Source of the DNA: Acanthochromis polyacanthus | Taxonomy: Eukaryota > Chordata > Actinopteri > Pomacentridae | Reading direction: 5' to 3' | DNA length: 64,000 nucleotides | Assembly (NCBI RefSeq): GCF_021347895.1 | Contig: NC_067116.1 | Location: forward strand, 39,141,677 to 39,205,676 | Part shown: positions 1 to 12,200 of the stretch, piece by piece | Layout: each line of letters starts with the position of its first letter | Numbering within the stretch: the first letter of the stretch is position 1 | The notes under the pieces: model-generated | What the model saw: only the letters and a program-made list of their open reading frames with translations | What the model was told of the DNA's origin: nothing | Databases searched by the model: none | Position numbers and translations under genes: made by a program

Positions 1-1756
1 TTACAACTGTTGGTTTCTTACACTATGTTGTGTTTTAATCAGTCTTTTCAATTTTGAAGGTTTAATAATAATAATAATATGTTTTATTTTTAAGTGCCTT
101 TCTTGACACCCAAGGTCGAGATACAGGAAAACAAATACAACAGAACAGATCAAAACTATATATAGATAAAATATATATAGATGAAAACCATACATAAAGA
201 AATCATTTGTCTTTTCTATGTTGCTGCTTTGTGAAGCACTTTGTAACCCAGATTTTGAGAAGTGCTCTTCAAATAGTGCCCTTATATTATTCTTTTCGTT
301 GTAAAGAATATCATCAGCCCAAAAACTGGACACAAACCTCATTGTTTACTGGTTGTATAAACCATGAATAGAAATTGGAAGAATATTTCTTAATCCAAAG
401 CAAAAGACAGATCCCAAATACAGATTCAGTGACCAGCTGAGTTGCAGGGAAACAATATTGTTCACCTGATATTTATGCCAATAAAGCTTACTGAATTGAC
501 TTAAATTGACAAGACAAGATCCAAAAAGTTTTTTAGAGCTGATAAATAGCACTGCGATCACCTTTCATAGTGCTATTTTTCTGAACTTGATCATTACGCT
601 ACCTGTTTTGGGGAATGCTGGTTCAACAGGTCGTGCAACAGACAGATGTTTTTCAACCACAGAGCGGTCATATTTATGTCACTGATATGCTTCTGAGGGA
701 ACAGATGAAATGAGAAAATTAGTTACACGCAGTGAAAATATATCTCAGTAATAGTATGTACAGTCATAATGAAAAGTTTACGCTTGTAAAGATCATGTTT
801 ATCATGGCAGTGTTTAGTTTCCAGAGACTCTTAACTTTGTATGATGGACTCATTGAAACACCTGCATCTGTATCAAATGGTCCCTATTTTAATTGGCTCA
901 GAGGAGTCACCAGCTGTAGTCAATCATAACGACTCACAGAAAGGTAAGAGGCCATGAAACAAAGAAAATTTGATGAACACAACTCCCTACATCACCAAAC
1001 TGATAATTCATGTTGCTATAGACTAGCATTCAAAAGTTTGGGGTCACCCAGACAATTTCATGTTTTCCATGAAAACTCCCACTTTCATTCATGTGCTAAC
1101 ATAACTGCACAAGGGTTTTCTAATCATCTATTAGCCTTTCAACACCATTAGCTAACACAATGTAGCATTAGAACACAGGAGTGATGGTTGCTGGAAATGT
1201 TCCTCTGTACCCCTATGGAGATATTCTGTTAAAAATCAGCTGCTTCCAGCTAGAACAGGCATTTACCACATTAACAATGTCTACACTGGATTTATGATTA
1301 ATTTAAGGTTATCCTCAATGAAAAGAAAAAATAAGGACATTTCTAAGTGAATCCTAACTTTTGAACGATTTTGTTATATTTCTAGAAGACCTAAAATAAG
1401 TCTATACAAGAAGCAAAATGCATGAGTGTTTTTGGTTTTTAATGATTCCATCGACGGAAATTAAGACTAGGAGTCATTGGAAACTCTGAACTGTCATGAT
1501 ATAGATGATCTCTACAGGTGGATGTAAACTTTTGATCACAACTGCCTGTGCTTGTGTGCTGGAGAGTGGAGCTTTGTTGTGGTTTACTTTTTCCTTATGA
1601 ACCAGACTAAGGACAAAGCAGTCACATGGAAGTGTTTCAAAGTCAGCTGCCGATGCCTTTAGTGTGAGTGTAAATCTCCCTGACGTGAGGTGAACTGCCC
1701 TCGTGCATTAAACCTCAAACATATGGCACATCAAGACGGTTCAGAGCTCAGGTTAC
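1..1756. other. Downstream intron or flank of the myosin gene; no exon recognised
   Basis: AT-rich non-coding sequence after the last visible myosin splice donor. Minus-strand open frames at 1-342 and 346-561 match no myosin tail segment. A degraded interspersed repeat lies at about 1021-1375. Nothing else recognised. Confidence 0.6.
1021..1375. mobile_element. Degraded non-autonomous DNA-transposon-like repeat
   Basis: One end reads CAAAAGTTTGGGGTCACC and the other GAATCCTAACTTTTGAACG. These are partial inverses of each other and resemble the CCCCAAACTTTTGAACG ends of a very common fish repeat. No transposase frame is present. Family assignment is from memory and not secure. Confidence 0.5.
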
Positions 1757-3212
1757 CTTCAGAGCTGCCTTCATGGCGGTGACAGCGGCGCCGCAGAGCG
1801 ACCGAGCTCGAGTTTGGTCTCCGCTGCAGTCGGCCTGGCGGACGCACAGGAAGATCACGCTGGCAGAGAGACCAGGAGGCAGAGACAAGGCCGTGTCAAC
1901 CCGGATATCTGCAGACAGCCAGAGCAGCGATGGCAGAGCGGACAGGGTCAGATTTGTCAGTGAGTTACAGTAAAAGTTCATCTCTGTGAGTCACTTCATG
2001 CTCAGCGTGATGTGATGCTACAGACAGACTGGATGTTTCCAATCAGTTAAAATCGTAAACTAAAATTATATCTGCATTTCATCACAGCTGCTGTTTTGTA
2101 TCCAATTTCTAATCAGACTTTTGCTCAAAGTACCCAATGTGGGCCGCATCTCATTAAAATTAGTGGAATACAATAATCAACATCAATAATAACGACTCTT
2201 TTATAACCAGTGATAAAACTGCCTATTTTTTTCACATTAATGGCACATAAATAAAAATTCATGTATAAATTAGGTAAATAAGTGTCTGTTTCTGTGACTC
2301 AAATGCAAAATACAGTATAGAACTTGAATGTTTCTAATTATGAATTTACATGTATAAGATCTGTTTCTGTTTACTGTTTGTTCGGTTTGTAAAGTTTCCT
2401 CAAAAAGGGCAAACTAAGTGTTTATTTGTGCTTTTCAGATGAGCCTCTTGCAGAGAAAAATATCTGAAACCACTCAATTATGGTGTTAAATTGAAAGTGC
2501 ATTCTAATATCTCTTACCCGTCTAAGCCCCAAGCAGTTTCTAGAAGTTTTCTGCCCCTATCACATTTGTAAATTCATTTTACACTGCAAAAGGAAATCCT
2601 GTGCCTATGTATGGACACTATTTTTCTTTTATTTTTTGTCTTTTTAAACATAATCTGGTTGCAGCAAATGCTTTATTTTTGGTAAATTTTTTTCAATGAG
2701 ACATGTAGAATCAAGTGATATTGATGATATAGCACAATATTAATCTTAGATTTTGTTAATCTTCCCAGTTGAATTGCAATATGATTAATCACACGTCAAC
2801 AAAAAGTTGAAAATCCACAAATATCTTTATACTTTACAGTTCCTGGCTCTGATAAATGATTTAATTTTGGGGAGTTTTTTAAAAAGGCAACACTGTTTCA
2901 AGCCCACTGGTATGCTCTGGTGGGTTCAGAAGGTTAATTGTCATTGTAAAAGCCTTTAATTATTCTGATTGTCAACCTGCAGACTAAGCCAAACATGTAT
3001 CAAATTGTTTACTTATCTTAAATAAGCCTTTCAAAACTCCTTAAAGAGACACAGGTGAAGATGAATAAGACAGAAAGTGATCATCCTCACCTGTGATGAG
3101 GACTTTTATGAGTTTACTTTCATCTCTTTTCCTACATTCCAGTAAACCAGTAACCGCTGCTGGCTTTGGTTGAGACAGAGAGGAAGCATCTGTGGTGAAG
3201 GCTGATGGAAGA
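1757..3212 (-). CDS. myo5: Myosin V exons 28-29: pre-tail linker and start of globular cargo-binding tail
   Basis: Exons about 3090-3212 and 1757-1908. Exon 28 contains [19 protein letters not shown], aligning with the GMLEYKREDEAKLIQNLI segment that opens the Myo5 globular tail. Exon 29 contains [16 protein letters not shown], matching PGLPAYILFMCVRHAD. The exon 29 donor (aag then gtaacc) is intact. No following tail exon (the FWLSNT segment) was found in 1-1756, so the gene runs off the left edge. The tail binds cargo adaptors and Rab GTPases and folds back to inhibit the motor in the family. Confidence 0.85.
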
Positions 3213-6200
3213 ACTAGAAAGAGCAACACAGACAGATGAACAGCAGCTCAAACAATAGAACCATCCATCCATCCATTCTCTATACACCGCTTTATCCTCA
3301 CTAGGGTCGCGGTGGGCTGAAGTTTATCCCAGCTGACTCGGGCAAGGGCAGGGGACACCCTGGAAAGGTCACAATAAAACTACTGACTTAAAAACATAAT
3401 AGGTGGAATGTTGTACTGAAGACGATTAATTCCCCTGTTAAGTGGGTTGGAGTGATTATTTCCCATATACATTTTTCTTTGTTCGTAATTTGTACAGATA
3501 CATACTGTGATGCAATATGATAAGAAAAGAAGTGGTAAAAGACAATGCACAGAGAACCAAGACCTCACAGGACTGCCTGAACCCACAGAGAGTTTAAACT
3601 TATTGCATCGTAGACAGTCAGCAGGTTGAGATCTCACCTTGTGTCAGGAGTCGTCTGAGTGAGACGGTGTTTCTTAGCTCCTTCAGTTCTCTCCTCAGCC
3701 TTACACACTCGTGTTCTCTGGCTTCTAGCAGCTCCTGAAGGTGCTTTACAAAAACACATTGACATTTTGGATGCCAGGGTCACTGCATATTGTAGCAGAT
3801 GTTCTCACAATGAGTGCAATAAACACTCAAAAATATTCCTTTGAACATTTTAAACAGCCAGTTTTAACAGCAGTCAGAGCCAGAGGTCCTTTGCAGAAGT
3901 ACTGGTAATAAATACAATTGTGATTTGCTTGTACTTTACTTCCACTCTGCTACATTTCAGAGGGAACTTTTGCACTTTTTACTCTATTATCTTTATCAGA
4001 GAGCTTTAGGTGCTTGCAAGATGAATCGATAATATAACAAGCTTTTAAAATACAATACATTGCTATAGATTAAATCGAAGCTGTACTTTTACTGAAGTAA
4101 AGGTTCAGAATATGTCCACCACTTCCTTCCTTTATTATGTACCTGTTAGAATAATTATAAGACAACAACAATCAGGGTTAAATCCCAGATAGCAAACTAT
4201 GGGTGAATCAATGTTGAATCTATGTTGAGACCTAACGTCGAAATTATACAGAAAGCGCAAGGTTGATAAAATGTTGAGTCAACGTTTGCTTTTCAACCAT
4301 AAATCACACTTTACCCAGATAGCAAAAGATGTTAAATCAATGTTGAATTAGGGTTAAGAAGGTTGAATTGTGGTTACGGTTGAAGACTGATGGTTGGATC
4401 AACGTTGATTCAACAACATTTTGTCAACATTGAAGTTTGTGTTTAAAAGATACCATTGAATCTACATTGTATTTTGGTTTAATTAAAATGTTTGACAGGT
4501 CAATGTTTAATTAATGTTGAATCTATGTTTGCAAACATGTAATCTATGTAAGCAAACGTTGACTCAACATTTTATCAACCTTGCGCTTTCTGTATAATTT
4601 CGACGTTAGGTCTCAACATAGATTCAACATTGATTCACCCATAGTTTGCTATCTGGGATATTATTAGGAACATTCAGCTAAGTAGAGGAAAATGATGACA
4701 TAATAATATATATAAATATTTTTAAAAACATCTGTTCTTATTTACTCCAGCGCTACAGACAGCTTGAGTAAATCTCTACCTGTCTATGTGCAGCAGAGGA
4801 AGAACCAGAGATGTTTTGATTGAGTTGGCGTCTCAGAGATTCCAGTTCTTCCTCCCGCTGACTGCGTTGGTTACGCAGCTGACTCTCCAGAAACCTGACA
4901 GACAGGCAGACAAGTTAATCCATTAAATATAAACTTAAAACTGAAGGGAATTAGTGAGTAAGTAGAGACAGACTGACTTGTTGGCCACTCGTACAGCATC
5001 GTAGGCATGGGCCAGATCTTCTCCTTTCATCTTCACTTTGGCCACATCCAGCTTCTCCATCAGCTGGTCCTGTCAACGTGAAGGTCAAGTTTATGATTTC
5101 TGTTCGCAAAATGTTTTCTGCACAAATCTCAACTCTTATATCTCCTCACCACTGGTGGCTCGAAGTTCCACGGTGAGAGTCTCATCTCCAGAGAAGGCGA
5201 CGTCACGCTGACCCTGCGGACCTCCTCCGGGGAAGGGAAGGCAGACGGGAAGGGCGACAGGGAGAGAGGGGTGAGGGACTGGGGTGTGGAGGGGGAGAGA
5301 GGCTCCAGGCTCAGACTCTGGGTGGAGTCAGTCCTTTGATGGCCTTTGTTGCGCTGAAGAGGGACAACAAGAAGAGTTTTAGATCAAATGCTACTGAAGT
5401 CTGAAGACGTGTGTCTGTAAATGCAGCTGTGAACCTCAGTGAGTAGACTCATGTCCCTGAGGTTGTCGTATCGCTGCTCCAGTCTGGTGAACTCCCTCAA
5501 GAGACCCTGGTACTTTCTTCTTTCTTCATCCAACTCTGCACGGAGAGCTGCACTCGCCTGAGACACCGCCTGATGCACACGCTCTGCATATACATGGAAA
5601 AGAAGGGAGGAAGATGTAAAGAAGGAATAATTTAGATTGTGTGATGGTGGTGAAATGGAAACCAACCTTCTTGTGCTTTTTCTTGTTCAAGCAACCGAGC
5701 AGAGAGTTCCTCTTTCTCTTTGTGAAAGCTGTCTTTTTCTTTCTGCAGTTCTTGCAGCTCCTTAAAGAACAAAAGAAAATGTAAATAAGAAGTTAACGTC
5801 TTTTAAATCAGATGTATACAGTAAAAGATAAATGAAGGATCATGTGTCAAGTGTTTCTTGGATTGGGAGACCAACTTGTTTGAGTTGAAGGATCTCTTGA
5901 GTGGCTTTCTCCTCAGCTTTTCTCCTTTCCTCCACCTCCTTCTCGCTGATAACTGGAGCAGGAGGAGGTTTCTCCAGTTTCTGGCTCTCTAGTTTCTGTA
6001 TTGTCGCCCGCAGAGCCTCCAGCTCGGTACTGGTCGCCTCTCGCTCTGTGTTCAGGGTCTCTCTCAAAGCAGCGCTCTCTCTGGCCTGAATGCAAAAAAC
6101 TTAATCATGTAAATATAAAATGAAACAACATCTTGACCCAGACGTTTTAGAGCTTCTTAAGTTTACATTCATCCACTCTGCAACCCTCACCCACCTCCTG

Positions 6201-9200
6201 GTCTGCTTTCAACTGCAGCTGCATCAGTTTGACTTCCATGCCCTTATTGAGCTCTCTGAACCTTTCCACTGAGCGAGCCTCGGTCTTTAGTTTCTGCAGC
6301 TCTCTCTTGGCCGCCCTGCGTCGAATGCAGCACTGCATGAACACCACCGCCGCACGTATTCGCCTGTATACCTTCCTCGCCAGCCACCCACGGACTCTCG
6401 CCTGGAGCAACACAGCGGCCCTCTCTGCCACCAACTGAAGAACAAGAATAAAGCTGGATTTAGAACACGTACAGTTAGCTGCTTATCACGTTAGAGCACT
6501 TTCACAAGATAAATGACCAATTTTATAAAGGTGATATTATGTTTAGGCATCATTTTTAAAGGTCTAAACAAGCATGTAAAGAGATGGATAACACCGAATG
6601 CTGACCACTCTGTATCTGCGGCGAGCCAGTGTTCCTCTGGTGAAGGCCTGGATGGTGATGGTGGCCTGTCGGATCATGAGGAACAGCTGTCTGACCACCA
6701 CCATACGATAGGTCTTCTGGATCACTAAGGCTGCCTTGGTGTAGCGCAGAGCAAGAGCCAGTCTGCAGAAACAAATGACAAAGATGAGAATCATGCCATT
6801 TTGTGATAAAGTAAGAGACTGCATAGGTATTTATCCTCTTTTCAGTCGCAGTTAGAGCACTGATCCTCTGTGAACAGATCTCAATCAGTCTTGTGCATCT
6901 GGACACTCAATTTTACCTCATTCCTATTTACAAAACTGTCAGGTTGCACAGCGATCATAAGTGAACAGATCCTTTCAAGTCCAGTCACAAATTCTCAATT
7001 GGATTCAGGTCTGGGCTCCGACTTGACAACTCCAGAACCTTCACCTCGTCGTCTTTAAACCATTATCTATGTAGCTTTGACTACATGATTCAGGTCATTG
7101 TCTTGATAGAAAACAAATCTTCCCCTAAGTGGCAGATTGTAGTTCAGGATTCTCTCTACTTTGCTGAACTCATTTTACCATCTACTTTTCCAAAACTACC
7201 AGGGCCTGCTGCCGAGAAGCATCCCTATGTTATGATGCTGCCACTACCATGCTCCACAGTGGGGAAGGTGTGTGTGAGATTATGTGTAATGTTTGGTGTC
7301 CGCTAAAGATAGCATTTAGTCTGATGACCAGAATGCTCGTCTTCGGTCATCCAACCAAAGAACATTTTTCCAGTTGACTTCAGAATCTCCCACAAGTCTT
7401 CTTATCAACTCTGACTGAGATTTTATGTTAGTTTTATTTTTTTTCAACAATGGCTTTCTCTTTGCATCTCTATATCGCTATAACTGGTGAAGAACAGACA
7501 ACAGATGATGTATGTGCAGTCTGTCCTGTCTCAGTCGCTGAGACTTGTAAATCCTAGCTGTCTTGGTGGCCTCATCCACAAATCTGTGGCACAGTAAATC
7601 AGTTTTGTATGAACGTTTTATGCCAATGTATGTCAAATCTAATTCACTGATAATATTGCTCATATTTATAAAAATGTATTAAAGCAGAAACAATTAAATT
7701 AACTTTTCTATCCATCAAAAGACAATCATCTTTATACGGACAGTCATATGCAGTCACCAAACTATGAACATGGGAGGACATCAACAGATCTCACGTAATC
7801 TAGAAGAGACACATAAATAGACACAGACAACTATCACTTTCTATCCTTACCGTCTGGCTAGAGTTCCTCTGGTGTATCTCTGTATGGTGACAGTGGCCCA
7901 GATGATCTTGGTGTATCTGATCCGAGCCAGCCATCCTCTGACCTGACTCTGGATGATCACAGCGGCACTTCGCAGCCTCTCAGCTCTCAGCCTCTCCAGA
8001 AGAGCCACCTGACCAGCCCGGAAAAACACTTTGGTCTTTCCAAAGCAGTACTGGTCTGGGTCTGGGATGAGCTGAGGCAGGTTCTGTCTGCAGGAGGCCT
8101 GAGCATGGTCCTGGTTCTGAGCTCCTCGGAGCAAAACACGATACCTGCTGAAGAACTCCTCATATGTCCACCTGCATACACAGATTTAGTAGAGACAGAA
8201 ACAGTGAGAAATTTCTATTCAGATTGGTTTTAGTCAGTCAAGTATACATAAAATGCTTTTCCTTGCGCTTTATTTGCTCACTTTTAAATCAGAATAACAT
8301 GTTACCCATACGGAACTGTTGTGATTTCACGAGACTTTGTCATCTGAGACTTACAGATATCCTCCTTTCTACGACTTTCAGGGCTCTACACAGTTCTCAT
8401 AATATACTAAAATTTTGTAGAGAGTAAGGTGAAAGTCTAGGAGGTGCTAAGTACCTTGTTGGATAACCTGCAGCGCTGATACGAATTGTCTCCAACACCC
8501 CACAGGCTCTCAGCTGCTGCACCGTCCTCTTAGGGTCAAACCTGAAAAGGAAAACAACCAGATTAGTGTATCAGAACTTTGCTTTTATTTCTTTCCTCTT
8601 CCAGTGACCATGCATTTTAGATATATCTGCTGTCTCTGTACAAAAAACTGTGATTAAAGTATTTCACAGTAGTTCCAGTAGCTTCACCTGCAGCAGCTCC
8701 AACAGTAACATGATGCCGAGACATGGATGCATTACTGTTAGCAATCTAATCATGTCATATAATCAGTCAGAGCCAAACCAGAACAGAAAGGTAGCATTTT
8801 TTATGCAGGACTTTTTCTTGTGCAGTATTTTTGTGTTGCTGTATTGGTACTTTCATTTAAGTAAAGGAACTGAATATTTCATCCAATACTGGTTTTACTG
8901 TTATGTTATCAGTGTAAACATAAAACTGCAACAAGCAGGGATTAAATGATTATAAGGAATTCTCAGTGGAAGGCAGTGATGCATAATTAATATATGTAAT
9001 TTTTTTTAATGCTGAAACAAAGGGTTCAGTTCTAAGCTCACTTGTAATCATGTATTTATACAAGTATTGTGACTTATTGACCTTTTATTGTGACTTATTG
9101 TCTTCTTATTGTGACCTAGTGTTATTTTATTGTGAACGACTGTCTTTTTATTACGACTTATTGTCTTTCTATGATGACCAATTGTCCTATGTTTTATTGT

Positions 9201-12200
9201 ATGTTTCACTGTTATGTTTTCTTTGTGCACTTTTTGCAATGTGCTTTTATTGTGACGTATTGTTTTATGTATCACTGTTATGTCTTTTTTTTCCTTACGG
9301 ACTGGGGATGTAAATTAGTATTGTGCTATAATCCGGCATATTTACGGCCATTTCTGAACAAATGGGCGTTCATTAATGTGCACTGTTGCTATGAAATAAA
9401 GAAATAGATTAAATTAAATTAATATTCATCTATTCGTAGTAATTTAAATGTGTATTTATTTTTAGATAAATGTGTATTTCATTTCAATGTGATGTGCATT
9501 TGTGTTAAAAATTATTACTTATCTGTATCGCACTTTAAAAAACAAAGTTCCAAAGTGATTTACATTGACAGAAATGTCAATTCAAACAAATAATGAAATC
9601 AAATTCAAACAACAAGATCCTAACTTTGCAATGTAACAGCAAAAACTATAAATATGTAGATTAAGTAAAGATTTTTTTACTATTCTTTGATACAACAGTC
9701 AGTATGTCTTTGTCCACATATCAAATGTAGAGTTTCTGATGTGATCTAGAAGAATTACATAAGGTTTAATTTGTTGAACCATTTAAAATAAATTGTCTGA
9801 GTTATAGCGTTTTTTTCCACAACAGCAGTAAAACACACCAAAACAATAAAAAGCTGTGAAGTTAAGTCAAATGAGGACATACACAAAAGGCTCTTTGAGA
9901 TCGTTGGGTTTAATACAGCGGACGTAGTGAGGAGTCGTGCTGTTGAGAGTGTCCATTAACATCTGTAAAGACTGACGGAACTGAAAGACACCCAGGACCA
10001 CAAAGCATAGTGTTGAAAATGGACGTAAACTGTACATTTAAATGAATGAAACCACTTGAAGACAGAATAAACACTACACCTGGAAGCCCACAGTCAGTCT
10101 ATGTTCCCTGGTGGCTCTTTTGCCTGAACGAACGCTTCCATTGGACACAGACGACACGTTTCCCTGCTGTTGGAACAACTCAGCCACCAGCTCAGACTGA
10201 TGCAAGTTTGTAACGCACAAATTAGTTATTTAGAAATCATACATTAATCTGTGAGACTCTTCTATTTAGCACATATTTACCTGACTCGCTTTGAGGATGT
10301 TAATCAGCTCCTCAAAGACTGTATCTCTGTTCTTGTCTAGAAAGCCTTCACATTCATATTGCACCTGATGGAAAGAAAACAATCTCAATACAGACACTGA
10401 GGAGAATTACAAAATCACATTGGAGCTAAATACGGGATGCCACTCACCGTGTCAGCAAAGTGCAAGATGATGAAGGCGCTGTTGGACAGTCGAGGTTTCC
10501 TAAAGTGAGGATGAGGTTTGCTGGTCAGGTGTTGATCATATAATTTACGAACCCAGTTTTCATCTGAGCCTTTGGGCATCTGGATAATTCACAGAGAAGT
10601 AATTATCACAGAGAAAACACAAACCTCGATATGAGTAGACACAGGCCAAAAAAAGAGATATACCAGACAGCAGGTAAAAATAAGACTACAGACTGACCCT
10701 GCACTCCTCGTCCAACAGATCAAACATGCCCAGTTGTCCCTCTATGAGATTGATGCACTGCTGATTATCACTGAACTCAATTCTGTTCCAGGCCAGCTCC
10801 TCCCGGACATACTCCTCCTGCTCCAAATGGAACACATGCTGCAGAAAAGAAACACAAAACTGAAATGTAAAAGTTGAAAATCAAAAGTGAAGTTCAAGCA
10901 GGCAGATGACCTGATCATCCTCGTGATAAAGAAACCAAGACAGAGCAAATCCTCCTTCTGCTGACAGCAACTTTGAGAAGATACTGTAAGATTTTGGAAA
11001 CTTTATATCACAGAAGTTATAGTGCAGTCTAGGAGAGAAAGTCTTGAATCTAATGCTTATTTCTATAGAAAAAGGTATGTACAATGAAGCAATGCTTCTT
11101 TGCAATGATAATCCATAGATTGGTCTTTAAAATACTTATAAATCAACAATATATACATACAATAATACAAATAAAACAGCATAGCAAATAAATAATGCAC
11201 ACAACACAAACTGTAGCAAAAAAATAAGAAAGGAAAATGTACAGAATAGCAAGTTTTTTATTCTAGACATAAAGGAAAGGAGAGACATGTAAATCAGGCG
11301 GTGAGCCGGAAAAAATACAAAAACTACAAAGACAGCACAGATGAGAACAGATGGAAGACTAGAAAAGCTCTCAGAGACTACAGGACTCCACCAAGGCTGC
11401 TCAGCTGACGTATCATTTCAGACAGATGAAATCTTTATTAAAAAATGACAGGAAAGCAGGGATGACCTGCAGTAAAAGGCCATGAGCTGGAATCAAACCT
11501 TTGTCTCTGACGTAGTCTTGTGTATGAGTCGCCTTCTCAACCAGTTGAGCTACCTGGGAAAATTTTCTACTTCTTGGACGACATACTAAACTATGATGTT
11601 CATGGTTATTATTTTGGAACGATGACGTTTTAGTGACATTTTGGACGACACACTAAACTATGACATTTTATCCACATTTTAGATGACAGACTTAACTATG
11701 ACATTTTTTTCCACATTTAGGATGACAAACTAAATTACAACGTTGTTGATTTTATACAATAGGTAACTAGAGAAGAAGAAAAGAAGCAGGAATGACCTGC
11801 AGTTAATGGCTGTGAGCAGGAATTGAACCTGTATCCAAGCTATGACGTTTCAATGACATGTCGACAAACTAAACTATGCAGTTTTGTCCTAAAAAAACGC
11901 CATACTACACTATGTCGAAAAAAAAGCCATTTTTTCAACATATCGTAATAACATGCCATAAGATGAAATAATGTAAAGTAGGCCGTAAAAAACTATGACG
12001 TTTTTGTCCATTTTCGGCCAAAAAATTTTGTTTTGTGCATTTCCCGATGACATACTAAACTATAACATTTCTTTCCATTTTTGGACGACATACGAAACTA
12101 TGATGTTTCTTATCCATTTTTGGTCGACATACTAAACTATGACATTTTTTGTCCATTTTCCGACGACATAAACTATGATATTTGTGTCCGTTTACGGATG

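Noticed and set aside
1..342. Minus-strand 113-residue frame at the left edge as a possible myosin tail exon or downstream gene
   Set aside because: No match to the globular tail and no supporting splice pair. The end turns into an Ile/Lys-rich AT run.
7478..7663. Minus-strand ORF between myosin exons 18 and 19 with an acceptor-like start near 7585
   Set aside because: Exon 18 joins exon 19 directly in phase with correct IQ spacing. The peptide ([15 protein letters not shown]) has no IQ motif and no clean donor.
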